From Breviolum minutum Mf 1.05b.01 (taxonomy: Eukaryota > Sar > Dinophyceae > Suessiales > Symbiodiniaceae), in the NCBI GenBank assembly GCA_000507305.1, contig DF239826.1, positions 16,001 to 80,000 on the forward strand: DNA of 64,000 bases, in the 5' to 3' direction. Every line of letters starts with the position of its first letter. Position 1 is the stretch's first letter. A model generated the notes under the pieces. It made no database searches, was not told the origin of the DNA, and saw only the letters and a list, made by a program, of their open reading frames with translations. This document shows, piece after piece, positions 1 through 11,100 of this stretch. Made by a program: the position numbers and the translations under genes.

Positions 1-198
1 ATCTCAGCATCCAGACATAGACGGACATAGACATGGGCCTGACATTATCTTCCCAGCCTCAAATGCACTATGCGTGTGTTGCCACCTTTCCCTTTTTAAC
101 AGCTTCAAACAATGCCCGTCAAGCTACTGGACTACGCTCCTCCTTTGCATGAGATTGTGCAAGGATGGTTGGCACCTGACTAGGGCCAACAACAAGCT

Positions 199-350
199 TA
201 TGCCAAGGGAACCCGAATCCTGCTGTTTCGGGGGTGGAAACGCTGGTTGATGGGGAATGATGTAGATCCCATGAAAAGATGCAACCGGTTCTCTCAGAGG
301 TTCTTGATTATGCGCTGTTTCTTGTGATTCGTCGTGGCAAGGAGGCTCGT
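199..350 (-). CDS. Candidate exon inside duplicated unit (copy 1), product unknown
   Basis: On the minus strand an AG acceptor ends at 351 and is followed by an open stretch reading DEPPCHDESQ at its start, with a polar, Pro/Gln-rich composition further on. The same stretch is open in copy 2. I do not recognise a family. The downstream limit is not fixed by a clear donor, so the left coordinate is approximate. Confidence 0.25.
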
Positions 351-1738
351 CTTTTACGGTGGTCCAAGTGAACACAGCACATGAATTGCTGTTAAGCTAC
401 ATTACGCTTCAGGTACACATCAGGGCCCACCACGCCGTCACAGTTCCCCCCAACGCAGAGGTATCTCTTAATTGCAGCCAGTCCATCAATTTGACCTATT
501 TGGCCGTTGAAAGTGGACACACCACTGTTCACCACACGGGTCTTAAACCGAGCGTAGAAGGAGTCGAGCGCCTTGGAACCAGAGTTCAAGGTGGAAGCGT
601 TGGATTCAGGGTTTGCTGTATGTCTCCCTTAGACATCACTACACAAGGTTCATTGCCATCATCTAAAATACCTGGGAGGGTTGCAAGTTGTAAGCACATT
701 TCAATATTCTTGGAAGGTTCAGTTATCGGCTTCATGTCCGGGAGTCACTTTGGGAGTATCTTCAAGAACAGTCATCAGTATGTGTTGGACAACATGCAAA
801 CTGATTAAAAGCCAAAGGCACAGTGGCCAAGACGCACATATCCTCTCAGGCAAGGAAGCTTATAGAAATGCATTTCTGTTCCAACTTATCTCTCCCAAAT
901 CTCAAGATCCTTTCATGTAAATCAAACGTGTTGCATCGAAAGCAAGCGGTCCGTGTTGATACCAGTGATGACTACCTCTTCAATGCTGCGGTTACGCAAA
1001 TACGCCTCCAAAGGGGACCCTCCAGCGAAGCTGGAATACCTCACAGACTTCAATTGGAGGCAGCTGCTTCCGCTCTATTGGGATTGTTGCTAAGGCGCGG
1101 ACTGATACTTTGGGACGAAATCCTTGGGTCAGAACATCCCAAACCAGTATTGAGAGTATTGTTGATCATCTCTTCCCACGCTCGGGACTGAAATTCTGGC
1201 TAGCAGTTGCAGTTCACAATTTGTTTGCCAAGGATCCAATCCCAATCCCCGCAGCTCAGGAATGAGGTCAGCTCCCGGTGTTCCGGCACGGCCCAGTGTC
1301 GGTTTCAGCTCTGCGAAGGAGGAAGGCGGGCTATCTGTCAAGCTAACAGAATGGTGACTCGAAAATTATTGCAAAATGACAGCAATCTGCAAGCGAGCCT
1401 TTGTCAAACCAGAAGTGGGAATCAACCAATGCATCCTTGGAGGAAGAGTATCAACAAGGACAGCCCACCACCTCAATCTACTAGCACTAGTATTCAGGAC
1501 GAGCAGCAAATTGACCGCTCTGCGCAAGGTCTTTGATGGTTTGAATCATCTCATCCCTCTGGAAATGAATGCTCACCATCTGACCGGATGATCATGGACA
1601 GGAGGCAAGCTTCAAAAAACAAAAAACTCTGTCTACCTTTAAGAGCTACCTGAGGTTCTGGAAACAAACCCGGCCCAAGGTTCCACAATGAAGTGTTTTT
1701 TTAGATAGCTCTGGAGAAGCAACGACCCCGAACTGCAC

Positions 1739-1889
1739 CTCTTCCACTGTTACGTCAACCACCACCAGAGCACGTCGCAGTGCTTGTACAAGGGGAAAAG
1801 CAGGCATCGCCCAGAAAATGCAGAGGGTCCGCATCATCCCAGGAAAAGATTCTATGGAACGGTACGCTACCGCCCAGCAAGGATCTACG
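1739..1889 (-). CDS. Candidate exon inside duplicated unit (copy 1), product unknown
   Basis: The exon runs from an acceptor (GGCCAG) to a donor (GAG followed by GTGCAG) and is 151 bases long in both copies. Two frames stay open. One begins VDPCWAVAYRSIESF, the other RRSLLGGSVPFHRIF. The single substitution I noticed between copies inside it (CTG to CTA on the minus strand) is silent in the first frame and changes Ala to Thr in the second, which weakly favours the first. No domain recognised. Confidence 0.3.
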
Positions 1890-2039
1890 CTGGCCAAAGA
1901 GCTGCGGAAATGGAGATACGTTATTTTTGGCGGGACAACCTGACGCAACGCCACCAGTTTTGGAGTAAGGACTTCACTGTTCTCACGCTTGACTCATGTC
2001 TGACATGGTTTATTTGGATAGGTCAAATTTGACTGTTGC

Positions 2040-2660
2040 CTAGTGCCATGTAACAAAGTATGCAAATCAATTGCCTCGTGCTCTCCCTGTGAAGGGATAG
2101 CATCTCCCAGCTGCCAAGTGATTTTGTTCTCACGCACACACAGTGCATAGTGTAAGTCTGCATTTCCCGCCCGATGGTCACCTGATTAGGGTCAACAACA
2201 AGCGGCTTTTGCATTCTGCAGAATCTTATCAACATGTAGATCATGCATCGGGCCCGACATGATTTTCCCAGTCTTGCACCATGCGTGTTTCAGCCTTCCC
2301 CCCTTAAACGCTTGGAGTAATGCCTGTCAAGCCACAAGACTAGGCTCTTTCTTCCTCTGATATTGTGCAAGTCTGAACTTCCTGCCCGACTGGTCACCTG
2401 GGCTAAAAGCAAGCGGCCTACCCACTATGCATTCTTCTGTCATGAGGGATCTCAGCATCTAGACATAGACGGACATAGACATGGGCCTGACATTATCTTC
2501 CCAGCCTCAAATGCACTATGCGTGTGTTGCCACCTTTCCCTTTTTAACAGCTTCAAACAATGCCCGTCAAGCTACTGGACTACGCTCCTCCTTTGCATGA
2601 GATTGTGCAAGGATGGTTGGCACCTGACTAGGGCCAACAACAAGCTTATGCCAAGGGAAC
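2040..2660. repeat. Three degenerate repeat units around the duplication junction
   Basis: A weakly conserved unit recurs at about 215-240 base spacing. The clearest shared block includes GTCACCTG or CACCTGACTAGGG followed by an AACAACAAGC-like or AAAAGCAAGC-like string near 2180-2206, 2390-2420 and 2622-2648. A CCCGTCAAGC/CCTGTCAAGC block and a GTGCAAG block recur as well. The last unit already belongs to duplication copy 2, so the large duplication sits on an older small repeat. Confidence 0.6.
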
Positions 2661-2798
2661 CCGAATCCTGCTGTTTCAGGGGTGGAAACGCTGGTTGATG
2701 GGGAATGATGTAGATCCCATGAAAAGATGCAACCGGTTCTCTCAGAGGTTCTTGATTATGCGCTGTTTTTTGTGATTCGTCGTGGCAAGGAGGCTCGT
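2647..2798 (-). CDS. Candidate exon inside duplicated unit (copy 2), product unknown
   Basis: Copy of the candidate exon at 199-350, nearly identical in sequence and open in the same frame (one Gln to Lys change in the early part). Product unknown. Confidence 0.25.
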
Positions 2799-3323
2799 CT
2801 TTTACGGTGGTCCAAGTGAACACAGCACATGAATTGCTGTTAAGCTACATTACGCTTCAGGTACACATCAGGGCCCACCACGCCGTCACAGCTCCCCCCA
2901 ACGCAGAGGTATCTCTTAATTGCAGCCAGTCCATCAATTTGACCTATTTGGCCGTTGAAAGTGGACACACCACTGTTCACCACACGGGTCTTAAACCGAG
3001 CGTAGAAGGAGTTGAGCGCCTTGGAACCAGAGTTCAAGGTGGAAGCGGTGGATTCAGGGTTTGCTGTATGTCTCCCTTAGACATCACTACACAAGGTTCA
3101 TTGCCATCATCTAAAATACCTGGGAGGGTTGCAAGTTGTAAGCACATTTCAATATTCTTGGAAGGTTCAGTTATTGGCTTCATGTCTGGGAGTCACTTTG
3201 GGAGTATCTTCAAGAACAGTCATCAGTGTGTGTTGGACAACATGCAAACTGATTAAAAGCCAAAGGCACGGTGGCCAAGACGCACATATCCTCTCAGGCA
3301 AGGAAGCTTTTAGAAATACATTT

Positions 3324-3324
3324 N
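3324..3324. other. Single undetermined base at a duplication breakpoint
   Basis: The only N noticed in the window. It lies exactly where copy 2 skips about 424 bases present in copy 1, so it probably marks an assembly join or an unresolved local misassembly rather than a sequencing ambiguity. Confidence 0.85.
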
Positions 3325-3765
3325 GGGTGCAGCTCTGCGAAGGAGGAAGGCGGGCTATCTGTCAAGCTAACAGAATGGTGACTCGAAAATTATTGCAAAA
3401 TGACAGCAATCTGCAAGCGAGCCTTTGTCAAACCAGAAGTGGGAATCAACCAATGCATCCTTGGAGGAAGAGTATCAACAAGGACAGCCCACCACCTCAA
3501 TCTACTAGCACTAGTATTCAGGACGAGCAGCAAATTGACCGCTCTGCGCAAGGTCTTTGATGGTTTGAATCATCTCATCCCTCTGGAAATGAATGCCCAC
3601 CATCTGACCGGATGATCATGGACAGGAGGCAAGCTTCAAAAAACAAAAAACTCTGTCTACCTTTAAGAGCTACCTGAGGTTCTGGAAACAAACCCTGCCC
3701 AAGTTTCCACAATGAAGTGTTTTTTCAGATAGCTCTCCAGAAGCAACGACCCCGAGCCACTGCAC

Positions 3766-3916
3766 CTCTTCCACTGTTACGTCAACCACCACCAGAGCAC
3801 GTCGTAGTGCTTGTACAAGGGGAAAAGCAGGCATCGCCCAGAAAATGCAGAGGGTCCGCATCATCCCAGGAAAAGATTCTATGGAACGGTACGCTACCGC
3901 CCAGCAAGGATCTACG
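3766..3916 (-). CDS. Candidate exon inside duplicated unit (copy 2), product unknown
   Basis: Same 151-base exon model as at 1739-1889, with the same acceptor and GAG|GTGCAG donor. Product unknown. Confidence 0.3.
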
Positions 3917-4033
3917 CTGGCCAAAGAGCTGCGGAAATAGAGATACTTTTTTTTTGCGGGACAACCTGACGCAACGCCACCAGTTTTGAAGTAAGGACTT
4001 CACTGTTCTCACGTTTGACTCATGTCTGACATG

Positions 4034-5331
4034 CCTTCGCCATACGCGCCAAGTTTTGGAGGCAACCTCGACAGGTCTTGGAGCCGTGTCTTATTGAATC
4101 TTTGCCTGGTACAATGCTCATACATTATGTCCACGTCAACTATCTATATATCTGCAGAATCATGGACACTCATATACAACGTTGGATTTTGATGTATGAT
4201 GTTATTCTGTATACCCGAATCTCCCTGCCCTTGTGAAGCCAAGCAGCAACAAACTGTTGATGCTGTTCAGCATGCCATCCTGATTTGAATGGCCAATGAT
4301 TTCCAATGCTTCTCCACATCCTGAAAAAACCAGCTACAGAATCCATGTCAGACTCTGAGTAGAGCACAACAGATTGGATGTCTGCCCGGGTGGATGCATC
4401 GAGAAACTCAGATTGTTGCCATGCCATAAGAATTCTACCTCAGCAAAATTTTCCCACCAAACTCAGATTTCAGCATAGCCGAACCAATTCAGGTGGGACC
4501 TTTGCATCCTTTGCATGGCTTCTCTGAGCTGCAGGCACTGCAAACATGGAATGCAGCATTCAAGACTCAAACGCCATCTATGAATGCCATTAGTTTTGCT
4601 TTTGGAGGCTTTCTTGCTAAACTTCCCCATGATATCTTATTGTGAGGGCGATTGAATGGATCAGGAATGGCGTGTAACACATCAGTCCGGTAAAGCAGGT
4701 TGTTCTTGATTTAAACGCTGGAACACTAGAAAGCAGCTTGTTACAGCAGTTTCTTAAGTGTTTGCAGATTGAATCAGCTTGGAAGAACAAGCTGGAGCCC
4801 ACAGGCAGGAAATAGATCCCCAAACACCAAGCTTGAAGGCTAGCTAGTGATGCCAGTCAAATGCAGAGGGTTGTTTTGTGGTTCCCTTTCTGTCTTTCCG
4901 TTCTGTCTTGGGTTTTTTCCTTGAAAAGCCCTCCCACCAACCAAGCAATCCTTCAGCATCTTTCCTCTGCAATGCACGCGTCAAAGGCTGCTCTTCAGCA
5001 ACCAACCACTTGCAGCGACTTTCTCTGCAACAGAGCGTATCAATGAGAGATCAAAGACATCGCGGTCATTCACCTGCACAGCAGCATCGTCAATTCCAAC
5101 CACTGTGACTTGATGAATACCCGAAAGGAACGACTTGAGTTCTTGATTTGTCTATTAGTTTAGCTAGTACATGACCTTGTTCAGAAGTTCAAACTCCACA
5201 GTTCGTTCCCCTTACTCAGCTTTGCGACAGCGCCAGCCCACTTCCTGCGAAAGTCACTCAAAAATCCGTCACTCTTACCCTCCAAACATTTCCCACGTTT
5301 TTTTTGTGCGGGTTTTTGCGGGCTCCCTGGC
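4034..5331. other. Mostly unassigned sequence with one possible short exon
   Basis: On the minus strand 4280-4320 follows a pyrimidine-rich tract ending in TTTTTTCAG and reads DVEKHWKSLAIQI. Its proposed donor begins GA, so the model is weak. Another open minus-strand stretch just upstream (about 4330-4430) reads STRADIQSVVLYSESD. I see no other gene or structured element here. Confidence 0.3.
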
Positions 5332-5415
5332 CTGACTTCGAATGCGGCTTTCCATGTCTATCCAAACGACAGCATCTTTGTAGCTCGCCTCGCAGTCACG
5401 GTGCATGGCCTCCAA
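5332..5415 (-). CDS. Candidate internal exon, product unknown
   Basis: An 84-base, 28-codon exon between the acceptor GTTGCCGCAG and a GC donor (CAG|GCCAGG), phase 0 on both sides. It reads LEAMHRDCEASYKDAVVW and continues to an Arg/Ser-rich end. The donor type is the same GC class used repeatedly by the thymidylate synthase gene in this window. No family recognised. Confidence 0.4.
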
Positions 5416-6202
5416 CTGCGGCAACACCGTGGAGGGACCAAGACCACCAGCAAAACCAAAGCGCCGAAGACCTCCAAACAACGAACGTCTGGGGCTCCTC
5501 CCGAGGACTCTTCCAGCCATATAGTATGTAGTGGGGTCAGGCCTTCCCAAATGATCTGAATGGAAGCTATCAACATCAACAGAAACTCTGATCAATTTTG
5601 GGGAAACAACAAGCTGAACCAATAGCAAACCACGATGGTAGTATGGGAAATTTTGGTATGAACTCTCATAAACCCTTGAAATTTTTCATACTACTGATAT
5701 ACATCATGTCCCTTATCCCCCACCTGGGGGTGGCTGCCAGGTGCTGGGCGCTACCCCAAGACCACAAGAGGCGTCTAGAAGGACAGCCATGTTCGCCCTG
5801 AAAAATCGGCAAAAAAAACACTGCTCCGAATTGGAAAAAAAGATGAAAACAAGTTTGCAGCTGGCGAAAACACATGGAAAAACAAAATTTATGGTTTTTA
5901 CCAGCTGTTTAAACACTACAATCACTCAGCCAGGTACGGAGGAGGCATATCACCCTGGAAAAGAAGCTTGAAAAGCTCTTGTGTCTCCTGGGCAGATTGG
6001 TTGGTAGTTTCTGTGATCATCCCTCAATCATCCCCTATCTCTGCAAATCCAACCACCATATTTTATAGGTTGGTTTCCGAACCACCATTATTTTGGGTTC
6101 GGGGTTTATCATCATCCAAAAAGGAACGGACCATCTTTAAAAATGGTGGTTTTTTCCTTCCAGGGCTATCAGTGCAACTGTCGAATCAGCTTCCTCATTC
6201 AC

Positions 6203-6527
6203 CTGCAGAATCAGCTCCAACTCTGGCAATGCTTCGCAAAGCTTCCGTAGATTGGCAGCTGCAGCTGGAGCTGCCCAACCCGAAGCCTCATTGGCCTACC
6301 GGAAAAATATCATAGAAGTTGATACAAGTTGATGCTTGATGCAATGAAGGATACATATATTAAAGATATAATGCAAGATGTGTGTAATGACATTGCACTG
6401 AAGACACCATTTGCATTTACAGGTTTCGGCCTTGGTGGGATTGAGCTGCATGCGTCTGAAGCCTAAAAGCTTGTGCAGCTCTTGAATATGCTGAACATCG
6501 CCGCTAAGTGCCCTGGCCATTGATGAG
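6203..6527 (-). CDS. Two candidate exons of an unknown helical protein
   Basis: Exon 6421-6527 (AG acceptor at 6528; reads HIQELHKLLGFRRMQLNP) and exon 6203-6295 (acceptor TTTTTCCGGTAG; donor CTGCAG|GTGAATG). The second exon is 31 codons, phase 0 to 0, and reads ANEASGWAAP, then an Ala run, then LRKLCEALPELELILQ, a helical and leucine-rich composition. The first exon joins in frame only if it ends at a GC donor (ACCAAG|GCCGAA) rather than the GT six codons later. I cannot name the family; a helical-repeat protein is possible. Confidence 0.4.
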
Positions 6528-7969
6528 CTTCCAACAACATTCAAAAATTCCACAATGACCTTACATACATGCCTTATCTGCATAGACCTGTGCAACACCA
6601 CCACCCTGTTAACCAGCTTAAAAGTTCCCTTGGAACATCCTGAAACTTCGATCCGCGAATCTTGGATGTTGTGTTGCTGTCATGAATGCCTCAAGCAATC
6701 CTTGCCACAAAGATGGGCAGCGAGTCGCAAGGACCCGGACAACTCAGGATCTTCACCTCGAATCCAGTGGGATTCGAAGGAAGCAGCGAGTCCCAAACAC
6801 CAAATCATGTGGTCATGTGAGTCATGTGGCACAAGGAAGCAGCTAGCAGGCAAGCGAACTGCAGCTGTTTTCAGGTCAAGGAAGCTCCCCAATGCCTCTG
6901 GCTAGATGACCCAGGCGTATGAGCAGCTCTTTGCTAGCATAGCGGGGGGAACCCTGCTTGTCAGGTCGCAGCAGCACACCCCATTCAATCCTTGGCAGAT
7001 ACGAGTCCAATGACGAAACATCTTTGAACAAAGGTTAGTTCTGGTGCGAGGTAGTTGAAACAGACTTCTTCATTTTACTTCATTCAAGCTTCCACCCAGG
7101 GAACTCTTTGTTCAGCTTCATGAGTTCTTGCCTTAATCGAGGCTGGGACAGTCACGTTTGGAAGGAGTCACCCCAAGCTCTGATAGTCCTAGTTTGACCT
7201 TTAGAAACCAGAAGGGTGGTGATGGTGGTGCTACGGTGCGGTACGTACATAGTACTCGTCCCTACTATATACATACGTAGTATGACATACTGTACATAGT
7301 ATGATATACATCATACATAGTATGAAGTAGCAGTATGCCATGAATAGTACTAAGTACAGCCCTATGTCACTGCACTTTTAGCTGAAAACAACGCATCAAA
7401 TGTCACAATTTGCAACAAATGCCTCCAGGATGCAAATCGACGGTGTCATCAACACCACAAAAGCCGACTGTGTGCAGCTTCATTGCTGCTGTCCAAAGGC
7501 TCGAAACAAGAGTTCGTTGCCAGATGCCAAACGTCCGAATTGGGAGGCTGGTAAAAGTCTCTGACCATGACAGACCATGACTGGACTCAATGAATCTTTC
7601 TGAAGATCTGCAAGCATTGTTTCACTTGGACGAAATCTACACAGTGCTACAGATTTATCCCTTGAGAGGTCAGCTCATCAGGATAAGGTTGAGGCCCCAA
7701 TAGGTGGCCCTTATCACAGTTGCAAGCTTCAACGTGGATCCTCAAATCGAGCCACTGCAAAACGGGTCGCTCCAATTTCTCCGATCGGAGCGATTCCAGC
7801 TGCATTCGGACCGTGAAACCTTTCGCATCCCTTCGGATTCCTGCAAGGTGACAAGCTTTGATGACGACGTTTACCTCGCCGAAAGATGGAAATGGAATGA
7901 AGATGGATGAAGTTTATTATGAGAACTTAGAGATGTTGTGAATGAATTTTGTGAATCAACTTCTCGAAT
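6528..7969. other. No confident gene
   Basis: A minus-strand stretch near 6705-6765 follows a GATTCGAG acceptor and reads VKILSCPGPCDSLPIF before a stop. It could be a last exon but has no independent support. The rest is unassigned apart from the CATAGTATG-type repeat near 7228-7352. Confidence 0.3.
7228..7352. repeat. Short palindromic simple repeat (CATAGTATG type)
   Basis: Repeated, partly self-complementary TACATAGTA and CATAGTATG words occur many times in about 120 bases. No open frame. Confidence 0.7.
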
Positions 7970-8113
7970 CTAAATCTCTTCAGGTTCTTTGCTTGCCATG
8001 TCACCCGTGAAACTCTGGATCCAGTCCTGGACGCGTGGAGCCCAGGAGACCCTATGATACCCTTTCTGTTCGTCTAAGAGCTTCTTTTCTGTGTTCGTGG
8101 GAAGTCCCAAGAA
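7970..8113 (-). CDS. Probable terminal exon of the channel-like gene
   Basis: 48 codons including the TAG at 7970-7972, after an acceptor ending CTTCAAG. It reads FLGLPTNTEKKLLDEQ, then a Trp-rich segment VSWAPRVQDWIQSF, and ends KEPEEI. It is the only stretch in this area that looks like a natural C-terminus. Membership in the channel gene is inferred from strand and position only; it could be a separate small gene. Confidence 0.45.
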   Translation of the reverse strand, partial: FLGLPTNTEKKLLDEQKGYHRVSWAPRVQDWIQSFTGDMASKEPEEI

Positions 8114-11100
8114 CTTGAAGCAATTGACAAACACAAAAGGGGAATTTTCCATCGATGGAAATCCATCCTTTTCTTATCATACTTTGTTCCAATTACTGTA
8201 TACAGAAAAAAAACAGAACAAATTTCAGCTTCATCACAAACCATCCCCCATTGTCACATGTTGAATCAGATCAGAGCCACAGGGCTCTGAAGGTATTCTG
8301 CGGAGTCGCGTCGCGGTACCAAATGTCCCGCGACATTTTCGAAGTACAGTGCTACACCAGAGCATGTGTTCACCGTTCGGATCAAAGCATTCAGTGGTAT
8401 ACAGTTCAAAAAATCGGTTGAAATTCGAAAATCAATGAAATGCCTCTAAATGCCTAATTTCAAGAGGTTTTTGAACTATAATTTGATGCCAAATACTTTT
8501 GATGCCTGTAAACCTGTAAAACGTTTGAAGTCGTCCAAACACCTGGAGTTTTTCCCGGCTGAAAAAAATCTTCACAGCTCCGGCTGCAATTTGCAAACAA
8601 ACGCCAACCCTTTAGGTCGGGAGGTCCACAAACGAATTTGCCAAAGATCTGTTTTCCGAGCTACAGAAATTCGTGTTGAAATATGTAGGACTTGAACTTG
8701 AGGGCCATTTCCTAGAAGCAGTTGCTTAAAGCGCTTATATAGGTCCCCCAAAGAAAGTCATGGCGAAGGGAATTCTCATGTCTGGGGAAAGTGGAAAAGT
8801 CTCTAGTTGAGTTGATTCTATCGATGATCTGCACTATGACTGACACTTCTGACGAGAAAATGTGATCGGGTCACTTCGTCACTGCTGAGGCTTTTTTGCT
8901 TTGCCTTGGCAAATACAGTATGGTCCCATGATATTCTTTATTTGCTGTCGACCCTGGACACAAAATCATGTCAAAGTCTTTAAAGAAAAATTTCCACCAT
9001 CCACTCTGCACCGGATTTTGATTGGCTTTTTGCATCTTAGAAACATCACTGGCTTTCATCTGTTAGCGTCGAAGGCTCATCCTGGCTTTCCGCCAAGCCT
9101 CAGAAACTGAAAGGCCAACAGGACGAAATCGCCTATGCTTTCAGAGTTCGGAAACGTTCCCATTGGCCAAGCAACTGTCCAGCTCCACCGACTCGCTTTT
9201 AACAAATCACCGGTACTTTCTACTTTACCAACAGCATCATCAGGTTTCTCCACCATCCTTAGAAGCTGTAGAAATGAACACTCTTGAGCGGCTTCTCTGA
9301 ATTTGGAAGTCACGAGTATAATTTCGAGTGCAGTCAGGTGTCCACATTGGCAAAAAGCTTTGGATGGTGTCCGATACCTGATCACCTGGTCCCACTGTGA
9401 GATGACCAACATGAGGAAATTCTGTGAAACAACACAATGCCAGAATGCTTCAAGTGAAGACAAAGAACCAAAGAATTTCAATGCAAGAAATAGTTGTCAT
9501 TCGCAAATTTTCAAAAAATTAATTGCAAGTACTGCTTTCTGTCAGGAGAGTTCGGTCTTGCTCAGTGCAACTCCAGCCTTGAATGACATCTGTTAACATT
9601 CCTTCTTCCGACTCCAAGTTCTGAAGCCAGGACATAAAACGCCTGCAGTGGAAAACAAAAAGAAAGCCTTAAGACAGTCTTACAGCGTCATTGAAACAAA
9701 AAATGACTCCGGAACATTGAAATATCCAACAGCCAAAGAGCACCACTCCCCAGAGCCTACAATAATTTGCTACGATGCTGGCGACTGGTCTGACCTGAAC
9801 ATGGTGCAACTCTTTTGCCACCGAGACCCAGGAATGTCTGACAACTGAGTGCTCAACAACGTTCAAGATCTCCTCAAATGCCTGCAACATTGAAACACGG
9901 AAGCTGTGAACAGCTACATAATCAGCTAACACCTTACATACCGCAGCAACAAGTTCATCAAAGACTTAGGAGCTGACCTTTGGATCAACCAAGAGAACTT
10001 CACAGTCTGTGTAGGCTTTCGCTTCACCAACATGGTACCTGACGCTCAAAGGCCTTCTTGATAGTAGCTTCAGATCAATCCTTCCGTTTCTACACTTGTA
10101 AGAGGTAGAAAGACTGTTTTAGAGTCACAAATCCTGCTGGCCTTGCCAGTCGGAAACAAACTCAGAACAAACTCCCCTATGACCTACATCTGTTCCCACG
10201 ACATGTCCGTCCACCCAACGGAGAGGCATTTTATGGTGGGCACCATGATTCTGTCCACAATGCCGGCTCGGCAAGCCAATCCTCGCCCTTGTCAACAAAC
10301 TCCTGGTCAAAGATGGACAAAAATAAGTCTTGAGTTTGTCAATACATTTTCCAGGAAACGGGATTTCAAATTTTGGATTTCTGTCAAATTTTGAAATTTG
10401 GCAAAGGCCAATCTTTTGAGCCTTGAATTCGTTGCCAGCATTGTCAGTGATCCGAATGTATTCCAAGCGTCCGAAGGCCTCGGTAGATGTGGATTATGAA
10501 AGTGAATACATTGACAAATACAATCAAATACGGATCATTTAGCGCGAAATTTCTGATACATATAATTTCATGTAATTTCCGAACTAATGTACAAAGCTCG
10601 CAAGATTGAAATGGTTTCTAGGGCCGCAGCAACAAAGTACATGCCTCAGCATTGTGATTCGTTCAGACCCTCAAACAAACCGCCCACTATAACTTTCAAG
10701 TGTCTTTTTTTGGGCAAACAAGTCCTTCATATTTCATCATCAACAGGTGCTCTTGTGTTTGGTGACTGTTATTTTTCCATTGGCTTGTGTTTGTTTGGCA
10801 AGCTGCAAAAGGCATGTTGTTCAGGTAGGAAGAGAGTATCTCCTTGAGCCATCTCCATGTGCGAGATCGACTCCTTCCATGGCTTCAAAAAGATTAAAAC
10901 TGAAAGCTGTTAACGATTGTTCGGAAAGAAGGTCCTTTGCGCAACGGTTCATGGTGATGAAAGAGAACCTCAAGGATCATTTTAATTGGAAGAAATGCTT
11001 TTTTTGCAAAAAATCACAAGCTGCAACATGCCGCAACATGCTGCAACCCACTGTGACCATACCAATTTTCTGTCTCTGTATATCCGAGAGACTCGTTCAG

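Larger units (their letters stand above)
1..2007. repeat. Tandem duplication, copy 1
   Basis: This segment recurs 2448 bases downstream with very few differences over the first 875 bases, and then with an offset of 2024 after a missing block. Copy 1 is the complete version and holds about 424 bases (roughly 876-1303) that copy 2 lacks. Homology ends at the ATG at 2005-2007. The left edge of the window cuts the unit, so its true start is unknown. Both copies contain open frames on both strands; because the copies are nearly identical, shared openness says little about coding. Confidence 0.95.
2449..4033. repeat. Tandem duplication, copy 2 (shortened)
   Basis: Second copy of the segment starting at base 1, beginning directly where the inter-copy segment (2008-2448) ends. 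It matches copy 1 at offset 2448 up to 3323, has an N at 3324, and resumes at offset 2024, so about 424 bases are missing. After small indels near 3760 and 3950 the match ends at 4033, where copy 1 and copy 2 diverge after a shared GACATG. Confidence 0.95.

Noticed and set aside
359-808. Plus-strand frame of 149 codons, repeated at 2807-3256
   Set aside because: Its presence twice only reflects the tandem duplication. Composition is not protein-like, it opposes the strand of all other genes and has no recognisable domain.
10845-10856. Possible relic of the dinoflagellate spliced leader (CTTGAGCC... on the plus strand)
   Set aside because: Only about eight to nine bases match the leader as I remember it, which is expected by chance. 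A similar weak match near 57788 was dropped for the same reason.
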